The notes: a model not told the origin generated them from the sequence alone. 64,000 nt of DNA from Roseobacter sp. (GCA_015665415.1 JADFAE010000014.1:248001-312000); one strand, 5' to 3'; shown: positions 43,175-53,489, counted from the first letter of the stretch. Numbers and translations are program-made.

Positions 43175-45283
43175 ATGAAAGTCCAGTTTTCTATAACCAG
43201 CGCCGTCCTGATGATTGTATTTCTTGCCGGTGTATCGATGCTCGCGCAGATTGGTTTATCCATTTATGCCAATAATTTGCGCCACAATATGGATGTCGTG
43301 GCAGAGCGGTCAGATACACTTGCTTCAACCATCAACCGGATTCACATAGACCTCTTGCAGGCACGACGCGCCGAAAAGGATTTCTTGCTTCGCAAAGACC
43401 AGAAATATGTGGACAGACATGCCGAAATCATGTCGCGCCTCGAGACCTCTCTGGAGCAAATTTCTACACAATCGGCAGAAATAGACGAACTGAGCTCAGT
43501 TCAAGTGGCAGTTACCGGCGTGTCCAAATCCCTCAGTGAATATCACACCTCCTTCGTGGACCTTGTGTCTGCCAACAAGCATCTCGGCCACACTGAAAGC
43601 GAGGGGCTGCAAAAACAGCTGCGTGGTGCCGTGCATGAGATCGAAACCTATCTAAAACAAATTGATAATCACGCCATGCGGGCGAAGATGCTGATGATGC
43701 GCCGCCATGAAAAAGATTACATCATGCGCAGGAATACAAAATACCTGGATCGACTAAATGCCCGCGCCGAAGAATTCCGGGCCTTCCCCAGCAGCTTTTA
43801 CGACGACGCGGAAAGCCGTCAGGAAATTCATGCTCTTCTTTCCAGCTATCAGCAGACCTTCCAGTCCTTTGTCAAACAAACGGAGGCCGAGGGGGCATTG
43901 CGACGCCAGCTCTCTGCCCGCTCTGCGGAAATGGAGCCGCATTTTACGGCGCTGACGGATACGGTCCGGACATATGAAGCCAGGATTTTGGCTGGGATAC
44001 AATCCGTGCAGACAACGGTGCAGATCCGCGGTTTCGTGATTGGCTTCCTTGGGTTGCTTCTGTTTGTGATGGTCGCGACCTGGATTGCATTTGGCATAAC
44101 CAAGCCCCTGGAGCGGGTAAACCGGGCTTTGCGCCGACTGACCACCGGAGAGATTTCAGTTGAAGCATCCCTTGAGCCAGCTCGGTTCGGGGTTTTGTCC
44201 GGTCGGCTGCGCGAAATCCATCAGTTGATCCAGTCGCTGAATACCTTCCGCAGTTGGTTGCTCCGCGAAAAAGAAAGGGAATCAGAGCAGAAACGCAGAG
44301 AGGGTGAACAATCCGACATGGTGAATGTGCTGAGCAATCATCTCGCCTCCTTATCCGAGGGCAACCTGACGGACCAGATCGAAGACAGTTTTCCTGAGGA
44401 ATATGAAGCTCTGCGCCATGATTTCAACCGGACGCTGGACACCTTGAACGGCATCGTGGTGGAGGTCGTCGATACAGCCGAAAGTGTCCGCAGCGGTGCG
44501 GCGGAAATCCGGGTCTCGTCCGACAATCTGTCTCAGCGCACGGAAAGCCAGGCCGCCACACTCGAAGAAACCGCCGCTGCGCTTGATGAGATGGCAGCCA
44601 GTGTTAAATCCACATCCAGTGGCGCTGGCGAAGTTGAGGAAACGGTTCAATCAGCAAAAGTTGAGGCGGCTTCGAGCGGCGGAACGGTACAGAGTGCCGT
44701 CAATGCCATGAACGGTATTGAGGAAAGCTCAACCCGGGTGACGCAGATTATCAGCGTCATCGATGACATCGCCTTCCAGACCAACTTGCTGGCGCTGAAT
44801 GCGGGGGTAGAGGCCGCGCGCGCTGGCGAATCTGGCAAGGGGTTTGCCGTTGTGGCCTCAGAGGTGCGCGCGCTTGCACAGCGCTCTTCGGATGCTGCGA
44901 TGGAAATCAACTCTCTCATCAGTGAAAGTTCGCGGCAGGTCAGCGACGGGGTGACACTTGTCGCCAATGCCGGCGATGCCCTCAGCAATATCGCGTCGCG
45001 GGTCGATCACATCTCCAACCTTGTGTCTGGAATCGCGAGCAGCGCCGCTGATCAGTCCGCCGGGTTGGATGAGATAAACACCGGCATGCTCCAACTGGGA
45101 GAAGTCACTCAACACAATGCTGCAATGGCCGAAGAGTCGACAGCAACGGTACATATGCTGGACAGCAATGCCTCCAGGCTTGCTGAACTCGTCTCGGTCT
45201 TCCAAACCTCGCAGAACAGGTCTTCAACCAGATCTGCCGGGCCAGGGCTCCGCGGCAGCAGCGCGACACCCAGTGCTGCCTGA
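43175..45283 (+). CDS. methyl-accepting chemotaxis protein with HBM sensor
   Basis: About 702 residues. The ATG at 43175 follows GAGGTTAAAG; ATG 43148 would add nine residues. A membrane segment near 6-30 and another near 290-312 enclose a periplasmic sensor of about 250 residues with two similar motifs ([19 protein letters not shown], then [19 protein letters not shown]), the helical bimodular (HBM) pattern. HAMP, a second HAMP-like part and the signalling domain follow, with the hairpin [20 protein letters not shown] and [20 protein letters not shown]. No pentapeptide tether is seen. It may respond to organic acids. Confidence 0.9.
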   Translation: MKVQFSITSAVLMIVFLAGVSMLAQIGLSIYANNLRHNMDVVAERSDTLASTINRIHIDLLQARRAEKDFLLRKDQKYVDRHAEIMSRLETSLEQISTQSAEIDELSSVQVAVTGVSKSLSEYHTSFVDLVSANKHLGHTESEGLQKQLRGAVHEIETYLKQIDNHAMRAKMLMMRRHEKDYIMRRNTKYLDRLNARAEEFRAFPSSFYDDAESRQEIHALLSSYQQTFQSFVKQTEAEGALRRQLSARSAEMEPHFTALTDTVRTYEARILAGIQSVQTTVQIRGFVIGFLGLLLFVMVATWIAFGITKPLERVNRALRRLTTGEISVEASLEPARFGVLSGRLREIHQLIQSLNTFRSWLLREKERESEQKRREGEQSDMVNVLSNHLASLSEGNLTDQIEDSFPEEYEALRHDFNRTLDTLNGIVVEVVDTAESVRSGAAEIRVSSDNLSQRTESQAATLEETAAALDEMAASVKSTSSGAGEVEETVQSAKVEAASSGGTVQSAVNAMNGIEESSTRVTQIISVIDDIAFQTNLLALNAGVEAARAGESGKGFAVVASEVRALAQRSSDAAMEINSLISESSRQVSDGVTLVANAGDALSNIASRVDHISNLVSGIASSAADQSAGLDEINTGMLQLGEVTQHNAAMAEESTATVHMLDSNASRLAELVSVFQTSQNRSSTRSAGPGLRGSSATPSAA

Positions 45284-45606
45284 CTGCGACGGATGTGTTT
45301 AATCAAGGCCGACCCCTGGATCGCACGGGTCGGCCCTTGCTGAGGGGGCCCCGTTCTATTCCATCAGCTGTCGCGCCTCAAAGCCTGTGGATAGGTATGA
45401 AAAACAACCGCTGGATGCATCTTCGCATCCGCCTCTCGCCCTCGGTAGCGTACCAACAAAGCTGACATTGAAAATGACGCAGGTAAAACCCAGCTTTCTT
45501 CTGTATTCTGACGCCCATCCAAGCTAGGAAGCGCCAGCAGCGCCGGGACAAGCCCCGGATCTACTGCAACCGACCAGCAACGCTACAGTGAAATTGGAGC
45601 CATTCA
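45284..45606 (+). other. 323-bp gap before purF
   Basis: Besides the hairpin at 45307 there is a second stem GGATGC-ATCTTC-GCATCC near 45413-45430. No ORF, tRNA or riboswitch is recognised. The purF ribosome site (TTGGAGCC) is just before 45607. Confidence 0.5.
45307..45338 (+). terminator. hairpin after the chemoreceptor gene
   Basis: GGCCGACCC / GGGTCGGCC, nine pairs, 11-base loop, 24 bases after the stop. It has no T tract, so termination is uncertain. Confidence 0.4.
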
Positions 45607-47127
45607 ATGTGCGGGATTTTGGGGATCGCAAGCCGACAGGACGAGGTATTTGCGGAACTTTACGACGGGTTGCTAATGCTGCAACATCGCGGCCAGGATG
45701 CCTCGGGCATTGTCACCTATACCGGCGAGTTCTTTCGCGAGCGCAAGGCCAACGGGTTGGTCAAGGATGTGTTCAACGCCTCTGACGCCGATACCCTGCG
45801 CGGCAAGGTCGGCATCGGTCATGTCCGCTACCCAACAGCCGGTTCGCTGAGCGCCTCTGAAGCGCAGCCGTTTTTCGTCAATGCGCCCTATGGTATCTAC
45901 TTGGTGCACAACGGAAATATCACCAACACCGCAGAGCAGCGCGACAAGGTCACGGCCAAATACAGCCGCCATCTGCGCACCACCTCCGATTCCGAGATCC
46001 TGCTGAATGTCCTGGCCGACAAGGTTTCAGACAGCATCAAGGTCAACGGCAATCTCGACCCGATCCGCAATCTCTTTGCCGGCGTCAAGATGACCATGGA
46101 GCGGATCCAGGGCGCCTATTCGGTGATCTGTCTGGTGGCCGGTGTTGGCATGCTTGCCTTCCGCGACCCCCATGGCATTCGCCCGCTGTCCATCGCCAAG
46201 CGCGAAGTCGAAGGTCAGGGTGATGACTACTCCTTTGCCTCTGAAGACGTGGCCTTTGGCATCAACGGGTTTGAGAAGCTGCGCGACGTGAACCCCGGCG
46301 AGGCGATTCTCATCGACCTCGAGGGCAATATGCACAGTTTCCAGGCGGTCGAGGGTACCCTCACCCCCTGTATCTTTGAATATGTCTACCTGGCCCGCCC
46401 CGACTCGATGCTGGATGGGATCTCCGTCTACAAGACCCAACTGCGCATGGGCCAGACCCTCGCCAGCCAGATCAAGGACACCGACCTGGAGATCGACTGC
46501 ATCATCCCGGTGCCCGATTCCGCCCGCCCCGTGGCGCTGGAAGTGGCCAATTCCATGGGCATCCGCTACCGCGAAGGCCTGGTGAAGAATCGCTACATCG
46601 GTCGCACCTTCATCATGCCCGGCCAGGAAGAGCGGCAGAAATCGGTCCGCCGCAAGCTGAACGCCATCCCGCTGGAGATGAAGGGGCTCAATATCCTGCT
46701 GATCGACGATTCCATCGTCCGCGGCAATACCATCCAGAAGATCGTGCAGATGTGCCGCGATGCCGGGGCCAAAAAGGTCTATATAGCCAGCGCCTCACCG
46801 CCGGTGAAATACCCCAACGTCTATGGCATCGACATGCCCACAAAACATGAGCTGATTGCCGATGGCCGTTCCACCGAGGAAATCCGCGAAGAGCTGGGCG
46901 CAGATGCGCTGATTTATCAGCGGCTTGAGGATCTGGTCTGGGCCGCCCATGAGGGCAACAAGGAGATCAAGGCTTTTGATTGCTCCTGCTTCAACGGCGA
47001 TTATGTCACCGGCAGCGTCAGCGAAGACTACCTCGACTCGCTGGAAAGCTCTGGCCGGGTCAGCAAGAAGATCAAGGATATGCCCGCCCAGGGGGAATCC
47101 TGGAACAGCATGAAACTGGCCAACTGA
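45607..47127 (+). CDS. purF: amidophosphoribosyltransferase
   Basis: First committed step of purine synthesis: PRPP and glutamine to phosphoribosylamine. 506 residues. The glutaminase nucleophile Cys2 is in MCGILGIASRQ, without the propeptide found in Bacillus-type enzymes. The PRPP motif is ILLIDDSIVRGNTIQKI, and VPDSARPVALEVANSMG is the preceding helix. C-terminal CSCFNGDYVTGSVSEDYLD is usual for the proteobacterial type. A strong terminator follows. Confidence 0.96.
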   Translation: MCGILGIASRQDEVFAELYDGLLMLQHRGQDASGIVTYTGEFFRERKANGLVKDVFNASDADTLRGKVGIGHVRYPTAGSLSASEAQPFFVNAPYGIYLVHNGNITNTAEQRDKVTAKYSRHLRTTSDSEILLNVLADKVSDSIKVNGNLDPIRNLFAGVKMTMERIQGAYSVICLVAGVGMLAFRDPHGIRPLSIAKREVEGQGDDYSFASEDVAFGINGFEKLRDVNPGEAILIDLEGNMHSFQAVEGTLTPCIFEYVYLARPDSMLDGISVYKTQLRMGQTLASQIKDTDLEIDCIIPVPDSARPVALEVANSMGIRYREGLVKNRYIGRTFIMPGQEERQKSVRRKLNAIPLEMKGLNILLIDDSIVRGNTIQKIVQMCRDAGAKKVYIASASPPVKYPNVYGIDMPTKHELIADGRSTEEIREELGADALIYQRLEDLVWAAHEGNKEIKAFDCSCFNGDYVTGSVSEDYLDSLESSGRVSKKIKDMPAQGESWNSMKLAN

Positions 47128-47258
47128 TCCGGATCGGGTGAGACCTGCCCCCTGATGTACCTGAACAGGCCAAATTGGGGTGGTTGTGCAGGGCGCACAC
47201 AGAGGGTTTGAACTCCCCGCAGAGGAAGGATAAGAGGGCGACAACGCCATTCTGGGGG

Positions 47259-47292
47259 AGGCGCTGATCCAGGCGATCGGCGCCTTTCCTTT
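47259..47292 (+). terminator. terminator after purF
   Basis: GGCGCTGATC-CAGGC-GATCGGCGCC, ten pairs with one G-T, then TTTCCTTTG. It is 130 bases after the purF stop. Confidence 0.75.
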
Positions 47293-47360
47293 GTTCTTAT
47301 GCTCCGCCCCTTACGTGGGCCCCTTGAAAGATCCGCCACTTGGATGCCCATCTCGCCCGC

Positions 47361-47903
47361 ATGCTGACTTCCTCGCGCCGCTGTCGCTGCTGCGGTGCCA
47401 CCTTTGCGCAATTGCTCAGCCTCAGCTGTGATCGCCCGGACCAATGCCCCGAGGACATGGTGGTGCAGGACAATTCCGCCATTCTCGGACAGAGCGGCGA
47501 CGTGCTGACCGATGACTTCTGCCGCATAGGTGAGTTGCGATTTGCCCGGGCGGTGCTGGCGATCCCGCTGGCCAACAGTGGCGGTGAGGAGTTCATTCTG
47601 GGCACCTGGGCCAGTCTCGGGGTCGAGGATTTTGACGCCTATCTCGATCTTCTGGACATGCAAGAGACCGAAAGCCTGGGCAGCCGCCCGGCCTGGCTGG
47701 CCAATGCGATCCCGCCGGACAATGCCTCGCCGGTGGCCTGCATGCTGCATATGCGCCCCGAAGGGCAATATCCCGAGCTGCAAGTGTCAGAGCCCAATCA
47801 TCCGCTTGCCACACTGCAGCACGCCGGTGCCCAGCTCGAAGAGCTGTTTGAGCTGCTGCATGCCTATGGTCACGACCTTGCCTCGCTGGTTTACGACTCC
47901 TGA
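47361..47903 (+). CDS. DUF2199 domain protein
   Basis: About 180 residues from the ATG at 47361 (MLTSSRRCRCCGATFAQLLS); a TTG seven codons upstream is possible. A zinc-ribbon-like CRCCG opens it, with DDFCRIGELRFARAVLAIPL and FILGTWASLGVEDFDAYLDL as the DUF2199 core. No catalytic residues are known. Possibly stands alone after the purF terminator. Confidence 0.85.
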   Translation: MLTSSRRCRCCGATFAQLLSLSCDRPDQCPEDMVVQDNSAILGQSGDVLTDDFCRIGELRFARAVLAIPLANSGGEEFILGTWASLGVEDFDAYLDLLDMQETESLGSRPAWLANAIPPDNASPVACMLHMRPEGQYPELQVSEPNHPLATLQHAGAQLEELFELLHAYGHDLASLVYDS

Positions 47904-48136
47904 GGCAAAATCAACATCCTACATGCCCTCTTGCTCAGGACAACTCGACCCTGACCTGTGCGTAGAATCTGCACACGCGCTGAAGCGGTAGCAAGCCTTT
48001 GCCGATGCCGCAGGCGCTTGGCATTTTCTGCCTCCATGCCCCTCGCATCCCGCTGGCATGGCCCTTATGTGGCCTCCGAACCGAGACATTGATCTCCCCC
48101 TCTCTCCTCGACCAGCATGTCCTGGTCTGCCAAGAA

Positions 48137-48418
48137 ATGATGACCATGAGCAGCCGCACTTCCCCCCCCGCAACCTCCGCACTTGTTGCAGGTCAGGCCA
48201 CCCAAACCGGTGCCTTGCATAAAAGCGGTCTCGGTCTGCTTGGGCTTTTTGGGGCCGAAGGCGACCTTCGCGCCATGATCCGCCTGCCCAACGGGCGAGT
48301 GAAAACCGTACAAAAGGGCAGCCGGATTTCCCGCAGCAAGGTTCTGGGCATCGACGCCAAAGGGGTGCTGCTGGAAAGCTCTGGCCAGACCCGCCGGATT
48401 GAAATGCCAGGCAGCTGA
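48137..48418 (+). CDS. small pilus-assembly-like hypothetical protein
   Basis: About 93 residues from the ATG at 48137; starts at 48140 and 48146 are also possible and the ribosome site is weak. The C-terminal 60 residues (LGLLGLFGAEGDLRAMIRLP, then VKTVQKGSRISRSKVLGIDA) form a small beta domain like that of PilP/GspC-type periplasmic proteins. There is no signal peptide, so localisation is unclear. Function not assigned. Confidence 0.6.
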   Translation: MMTMSSRTSPPATSALVAGQATQTGALHKSGLGLLGLFGAEGDLRAMIRLPNGRVKTVQKGSRISRSKVLGIDAKGVLLESSGQTRRIEMPGS

Positions 48419-48550
48419 TCCAGCCCGCCAGGTCGGCCGTCTTGCCAGGGGCTGCCACCGGACAGCCAGTGTCATCACTGCCGCAGATGCCGCAGCCTGG
48501 GCCAAGATCAAGGCTTGACCCCCAGGGGTAAGCGGATCAAAAGACAGGCC

Positions 48551-49201
48551 ATGACACAGAAAATCGCTCTTATCACCGGCGCCTCCCGCGGTCTGGGTGC
48601 CGCCCTGGCCGAAGCCCTGGCCCCCACTCATCACATTGTTGCGGTGGCCCGCACCACTGGCGCTCTGGAAGAGCTCGACGATCGCATCAAGGCGGTGGGC
48701 GGCTCGGCCACGCTGGCACCGATGGATATCACCGTGCCCGAGGCCATGGCCACGCTGTGTCGCGGCATTCATGATCGCTGGGGACAGCTCGATCTCTGGC
48801 TGCATACGGCGATTCACGCAGCCCCTCTCAGCCCGGCCCCCTCGGTCGCGGTGAAGGACTGGAGCAAATCGCTGGCGGTCAACGCCACCGCGCCTTCGGT
48901 TCTTATTCCCTATCTGGCCCCGCTACTGGGTCAGCAGGGACGTGCGGTGTTCTTTGATGACCCGCGCGCCGGCGAGAAGTTCTTTGGCGCCTATGGTGCC
49001 AGCAAGGCCGCGCAGATGGCTCTGGTGCGCAGCTGGCAGGCAGAGACCATCAAGACCGGTCCTCGTGTTGAAATCCTGGCCCCCCAACCCATGGCAACTG
49101 CCATTCGCGGCCGCTTCTTCCCCGGGGAGGACCGGGAGGGGCTGCAGGATATTCACCGTGAGGCCAAGCGGCTATTGCCACAAATCCTGGCCTCCAACTG
49201 A
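48551..49201 (+). CDS. short-chain dehydrogenase/reductase family protein
   Basis: 216 residues from the ATG at 48551 (MTQKIALITGASRGLGAALA). The NAD(P) site TGASRGLG and the YGASK (YxxxK) catalytic pair are there, but the usual catalytic serine is replaced by aspartate-rich VFFDDPRAG. Such change may mean low or altered activity. It lacks the C-terminal substrate lid of larger SDRs. Close to purF and DUF2199 in this lineage, but no pathway is indicated. Confidence 0.85.
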   Translation: MTQKIALITGASRGLGAALAEALAPTHHIVAVARTTGALEELDDRIKAVGGSATLAPMDITVPEAMATLCRGIHDRWGQLDLWLHTAIHAAPLSPAPSVAVKDWSKSLAVNATAPSVLIPYLAPLLGQQGRAVFFDDPRAGEKFFGAYGASKAAQMALVRSWQAETIKTGPRVEILAPQPMATAIRGRFFPGEDREGLQDIHREAKRLLPQILASN

Positions 49202-49537
49202 TCTCCACCTCGCAGGAACCGGCCCAAACGCCGGAACCCGCTGCGGGGTTGAAGCCAGACCAAACAAGCGCTCCCGCCCCTGAAGGGGCCTCATCCTGAG
49301 GCCCATTACAGTGTTGGGCCAAGCGCCGCGCTGACGCGCGGCGCGGGCCTGCCCAAAGCCCGCCAACAGCGCAACCGCAGGCGCAGCCTGCCAGGCCCAA
49401 GGGGCAAGGGCTTCGCAGAAGTCCAACGCCGCGCGGGAGCCCCCCGATGGTTGCTCCCTGACGGCAATGCCAAACTCCGCATCACCAAGACAAACCGGCA
49501 GCCCAAAAATCTGTGACATGGCTACCCGGATTTCCAC
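49172..49537 (-). CDS. possible small protein opposite the SDR-surE gap
   Basis: An open frame of about 121 residues starting with GTG at 49537, with AGGAG eight bases before it (GAGAGGAGAGAACAG). The first 70 residues ([20 protein letters not shown]) show coding-like base use, but the later part coincides with intergenic hairpins (GCCCCTGAAGGGGC, then GGCCTCATCCTGAGGCC), and the end overlaps the SDR gene by 30 bases. No family recognised. It may be a real short gene or a decayed one. Confidence 0.3.
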   Translation of the reverse strand: MEIRVAMSQIFGLPVCLGDAEFGIAVREQPSGGSRAALDFCEALAPWAWQAAPAVALLAGFGQARAARQRGAWPNTVMGLRMRPLQGRERLFGLASTPQRVPAFGPVPARWRSVGGQDLWQ

Positions 49538-49622
49538 CTGTTCTCTCCTCTCGCCCTTGCGAAACACTTGCCCCCCTTGGCACCAATGCCTATTCAGATC
49601 AAAAGAGCGTGCAGGGGGTTTC
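49202..49622. other. 421-bp gap between the SDR and surE
   Basis: Two stems, GCCCCTGAAGGGGC (49276-49289) and GGCCTCATCCTGAGGCC (49287-49303), overlap in the first part and could act as a terminator for the SDR gene. The remainder may hold the short minus-strand frame described separately and the surE promoter. Nothing else is visible. Confidence 0.4.
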
Positions 49623-50405
49623 ATGCGTATTCTCATCACCAATGACGACGGCATCAGCGCCCCAGGGCTTGTTGTGCTCGAACAGATCGCCGCAACGCTG
49701 GCCGGTGCGCAGGGTGAGGTCTGGACCGTTGCCCCCGCCTTTGAGCAATCCGGCGTCGGCCATTGCATCAGCTACACCCGCCCCTCCATGCTGAGCCAGC
49801 TTGGCCCGAGACGTTTTGCAGCCGAAGGCTCCCCGGCGGATTGCGTCCTGGCTGGCATCCATGTGGCGATGAAAGATCAAACCCCCGATCTGGTGCTTTC
49901 CGGCGTCAACCGCGGCAACAACTCGGCTGAAAACGCGCTTTATTCTGGCACCCTCGGCGGCGCGATGGAAGCCGCGCTGCAGGGCATTCCCGCCATGGCC
50001 CTGTCGCAATATTACGGCCCCCATAACCGGGACCTGGATGACCCGTTCGAGGCCTCGGCCCAGCATGGCGCGGATGTGATCCAAAAGATCCTCGCGGCGG
50101 AACCCAAACACCAAGAAGACTATCGCCTGTTCTACAACATCAATTTCCCCCCTGTCCCGGCGGCAGCGGTCAAAGGCACCCGTGTCGTGCGGCAAGGGTT
50201 TCGCCGCGGCAGCCACTTTTCTGCCGAAGAGCAGCTCTCTCCCAACGGGCGGCGCTATCTCTGGATCCGCGGCGGCGATCAGCATGTCCACACCGCCCCC
50301 GACAGCGATGCCAGCGTCAACCTCGAGGGCTTTGTCTCTGTCACACCAATGCGGGCTGATCTGACCGCCCATGACATGCTCAGCGGGTTCAAAGTGATCG
50401 AATGA
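49623..50405 (+). CDS. surE: 5'-nucleotidase SurE
   Basis: Metal-dependent 5'/3'-nucleotidase of stationary-phase survival, 260 residues. The ATG at 49623 follows AGGGGG. Metal ligands are in [15 protein letters not shown] (NDD) and [20 protein letters not shown] (N near residue 98), with the family core [18 protein letters not shown]. The longer frame upstream has no homology. Overlaps pcm by four bases, the usual order surE-pcm-LytM protein. Confidence 0.95.
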   Translation: MRILITNDDGISAPGLVVLEQIAATLAGAQGEVWTVAPAFEQSGVGHCISYTRPSMLSQLGPRRFAAEGSPADCVLAGIHVAMKDQTPDLVLSGVNRGNNSAENALYSGTLGGAMEAALQGIPAMALSQYYGPHNRDLDDPFEASAQHGADVIQKILAAEPKHQEDYRLFYNINFPPVPAAAVKGTRVVRQGFRRGSHFSAEEQLSPNGRRYLWIRGGDQHVHTAPDSDASVNLEGFVSVTPMRADLTAHDMLSGFKVIE

Positions 50406-51049
50406 GCGGCCCCGATCCGGAAACCAAGATGCAATTTCTCTTTGCCCTGCGCTCGCGCGGGGTCACGGATACGCGCGTGCTTGAGGCCATGGAGCAGATC
50501 GACCGTGGCCCATTTGTGCGCGGCATCTTCTCTGAACGCGCCTATGAGGACACGCCACTGCCGATCGCCTGCGGCCAGACCATCTCGCAGCCCTCGGTGG
50601 TTGGGCTGATGACCCAGGCCCTGCAGATTTCTCCCCGCGATACGGTCCTTGAGGTGGGCACCGGCTCTGGCTATCAGGCCGCGATCCTGGCCAAGCTGGC
50701 GCGTCGGGTCTATACCATCGATCGCCATGCGCGACTGGTGCGCGAAGCGCGGATGGTTTTTGAGGGGTTGCAACTGCCCAATATCACCTCCTTGGTGGGC
50801 GATGGTAGTTTTGGCCTGCCGGATCAGGCCCCGTTTGATCGCATCATTGTCACCGCCGCCGCCGAAGATCCCCCCGGCCCCTTGCTGGCGCAGCTGAAGC
50901 CCGGTGGCATCATGGTGGTGCCGGTGGGGCAATCCGACACGGTGCAGACCCTGATCCGGGTGCGCAAGACAGAGAACGGGCTGGACTACGATGAGCTGCG
51001 TCCCGTCCGTTTTGTCCCCCTGCTCGAAGGTTTGGGCAAAGAAAGCTGA
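50402..51049 (+). CDS. pcm: protein-L-isoaspartate O-methyltransferase
   Basis: Repairs aged isoaspartyl residues by SAM-dependent methylation. 215 residues. The family motif [20 protein letters not shown] and the SAM site [19 protein letters not shown] are present, as is the post motif [20 protein letters not shown]. Overlaps surE (ATGA). Confidence 0.95.
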   Translation: MSGPDPETKMQFLFALRSRGVTDTRVLEAMEQIDRGPFVRGIFSERAYEDTPLPIACGQTISQPSVVGLMTQALQISPRDTVLEVGTGSGYQAAILAKLARRVYTIDRHARLVREARMVFEGLQLPNITSLVGDGSFGLPDQAPFDRIIVTAAAEDPPGPLLAQLKPGGIMVVPVGQSDTVQTLIRVRKTENGLDYDELRPVRFVPLLEGLGKES

Positions 51050-51181
51050 AATTCCGGCAAAGGCACGCCGATTGCGCTCAGCCGTGCAAAAACCCATTGA
51101 CGAGCCCCTTTCCGCCTGCACTACAGGGTTGAAGACCGGCGCAAGTCCGGCCACAACAACAAGACAAGACACGAGGACAGC

Positions 51182-52414
51182 ATGATCACAGGACGCCCCA
51201 CGCCCCGCACTGCGCGCCGCCGCATGGCGCTGGCCAGCCTTCCCCTGCTTGCCCTATTGGCAGGCTGTGACGGACCTCTGGATTATGATCTGCGCGGCCA
51301 GATCGGCGGCTTCAACACCAGTCAGGCGGCCCAGACCGCTACCGTCAATCGCCCCAGTCCCGACAGTCGCGGGCTGATCACCTACCCCTCTTATCAGGTG
51401 GCGGTGGCGCAGCGTGGCGACAAGGTTTCAGACATCGCCGCACGGATTGGCCTGCCCGCCTCCGAGATCGCTCGTTTCAATGGCATGCAACCCAGTGACA
51501 CCCTGCGCAAGGGTGAGGTTCTGGCCCTGCCCCGCCGCGCCCCAGACAGCCTTCCCACCGCCGCAGGTTCCGTCAACCCCGGTGCCGTGGATATCGCCGC
51601 CCTGGCGGGCAATGCCATCGATGCCTCCCCGGTGACCTCTCCCAACCCCGGCTCTGTGACCACCACGCAGATCCAACCAACGCCGCAGCAGCGCCCAGCA
51701 ACCGTGCAAACCGGCCCGGAACCAATCCGCCACAAAGTGGTGCGCGGCGAAACCGCCTATACCATTTCCCGTCTCTATCAGGTGCCGGTGAAATCCCTGG
51801 CTGAATGGAACGGTCTGGGCAGCGACTTTGCCATTCGCGAAGGCCAGCAACTGCTGATCCCCCTCAAAGACCCGAGTTCTGCCCCCAGTTCCGCCACCGG
51901 CACCGCTGCCGCTGTCACCACGGTCACCGCCCCCGGAGAAGGCACCAGCACGCCAACGCCACCCAGCGCTACCAAGCCGCTGCCCCAAGAAAATCTGGCC
52001 CCCGCCAGCGTCGCCTCCGAAAATCTGCCCAGCGTTGACGTGCCTGCGCCCAGCCGCGCCAGTGATGCCCCCATGGCCTATCCGGTTCAGGGCAAAATCG
52101 TCAGCACCTATTCCAAGGGGCGCAACGACGGCATCGATATCGCAGGTGGCTCCGGCGCAGCGGTCAAAGCAGCAGAGGCCGGCAGCGTGGCCGCCATCAC
52201 CAAAGACTCAAAGAACATTCCGATCATCGTGATCCGTCACGGCCCACAGCTGCTGACCATCTACGCCAATATCGACAAGATCTCGGTCAGCAAGGGCGAA
52301 CAGGTGGCCCGTGGTCAGGTCATTGGCAACCTGCATGAGACCGAGGGGGCCACGCTGCATTTCGAAGTGCGCGATGGCTATGACAGCCTGGATCCGCTGG
52401 ACTATCTGAACTAG
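51182..52414 (+). CDS. LysM-M23 lipoprotein, probable murein hydrolase activator (NlpD-like)
   Basis: 410 residues. A lipoprotein signal ends in lipobox LLAGCD (residues about 24-28). Two LysM repeats (YQVAVAQRGDKVSDIAARIG and HKVVRGETAYTISRLYQVPV) bind peptidoglycan, and the last 130 residues are an M23/LytM domain. Zinc ligands are lost: the HxxxD motif reads GRNDGIDIAGG, and the HxH motif reads ATLHFEVRDG with one histidine only. It should therefore activate amidases rather than cut wall itself. Position after surE-pcm supports an NlpD-like role. Confidence 0.9.
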   Translation: MITGRPTPRTARRRMALASLPLLALLAGCDGPLDYDLRGQIGGFNTSQAAQTATVNRPSPDSRGLITYPSYQVAVAQRGDKVSDIAARIGLPASEIARFNGMQPSDTLRKGEVLALPRRAPDSLPTAAGSVNPGAVDIAALAGNAIDASPVTSPNPGSVTTTQIQPTPQQRPATVQTGPEPIRHKVVRGETAYTISRLYQVPVKSLAEWNGLGSDFAIREGQQLLIPLKDPSSAPSSATGTAAAVTTVTAPGEGTSTPTPPSATKPLPQENLAPASVASENLPSVDVPAPSRASDAPMAYPVQGKIVSTYSKGRNDGIDIAGGSGAAVKAAEAGSVAAITKDSKNIPIIVIRHGPQLLTIYANIDKISVSKGEQVARGQVIGNLHETEGATLHFEVRDGYDSLDPLDYLN

Positions 52415-52487
52415 CGCAGAAAAGGCAGCCCGCAGCAAACATGCGGACTGCCTGAAACACCGGCCCGGCCGGAACAGGGGCCCGGTC

Positions 52488-53336
52488 CTAACCCGTCGTC
52501 AGCGCCACCCCGTGGCGTCCCGCCAGATCGGTAAAGAACTGCCAGGCCACCCGACCGGATCGCGCGCCGCGTGTGGCCTGCCACTCCACAGCCTCGGCGC
52601 GCAAAACCTCTGCATCGACGACGACACCGTAGGCCTCACAATAGCCTGAAATCATGGCAAGATATTCGTCCTGATCGCAGGGGTGAAACCCCAGCCACAA
52701 TCCAAAGCGATCGCTGAGAGAGACCTTTTCCTCAACCGCCTCAGAGGGATTGATGGCACTGGAGCGCTCGTTCTCGATCATGTCACGTGGCATCAGATGA
52801 CGCCGGTTCGAGGTGGCATAGAACACCACATTGTCAGGCCGCCCCTCGATGCCCCCATCCAGTACGGCCTTCAGGCTTTTGTAGTGCTGATCGTCGTGGC
52901 TGAAAGACAGGTCATCACAAAACAGGATAAACCGATGTGGCGCCTGCCTCAGATGGTTCAGCAAACGCGCCACCGAGGGCAGATCCTCGCGCTGCAACTC
53001 CACCAGCTTCAGCTCAGGATGATCGGCCAGCAAGGCCCCGTGGATCGCCTTGACCAGGCTGGATTTTCCCATCCCACGCGCCCCCCACAACAGGGCATTA
53101 TTGGCCGCGTCACCGCGTGCAAAGCGGCGACTGTTGTCCAGCAGCGTATCGCGGGAGCGGTTGATGCCAATCAGCAACTGCAAATCGATCCGGTTCACCG
53201 AATTCATCGGAACCAAACGATCCGGAGAGATATGCCAGACAAAGGCATCCGCTGCATCAAAATCGGGCGCATCCAGGGGGGCCGGAGCCATGCGCTCCAA
53301 AGCTTCGGCAATGCGGGTCAATACTGTCTGGTCCAT
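52488..53336 (-). CDS. DUF815 AAA+ ATPase
   Basis: About 282 residues from the ATG at 53336 (MDQTVLTRIAEALERMA); GGAGG precedes it. Walker A is WGARGMGKSSLVKA, Walker B RFILFCDDLSFSHDD, sensor 1 VVFYATSNRRHLMP, and an arginine-rich stretch follows (ENERSSAINPSEAVEEKVS). These are DUF815 family features (YggR-like, conserved, unknown role). The C-terminus ends in the short conserved segment GRVAWQFFTDLAGRHGVALT. Its end faces the LytM gene, 73 bases away. Confidence 0.85.
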   Translation of the reverse strand: MDQTVLTRIAEALERMAPAPLDAPDFDAADAFVWHISPDRLVPMNSVNRIDLQLLIGINRSRDTLLDNSRRFARGDAANNALLWGARGMGKSSLVKAIHGALLADHPELKLVELQREDLPSVARLLNHLRQAPHRFILFCDDLSFSHDDQHYKSLKAVLDGGIEGRPDNVVFYATSNRRHLMPRDMIENERSSAINPSEAVEEKVSLSDRFGLWLGFHPCDQDEYLAMISGYCEAYGVVVDAEVLRAEAVEWQATRGARSGRVAWQFFTDLAGRHGVALTTG

Positions 53337-53489
53337 GGGGCCTCCGTCAGATGTTGCTCGATTTGAAAGCATGTTCCGCCACTGGCAGCAAGAGGCTTTG
53401 CCCTGGTCACAGCTGCGCCAGCAATGTTTGCTCCGCGCTGCTCTGTCACAGGACAGCAGATCAGGTCGCCGCACGCCATTTCATCTTTC

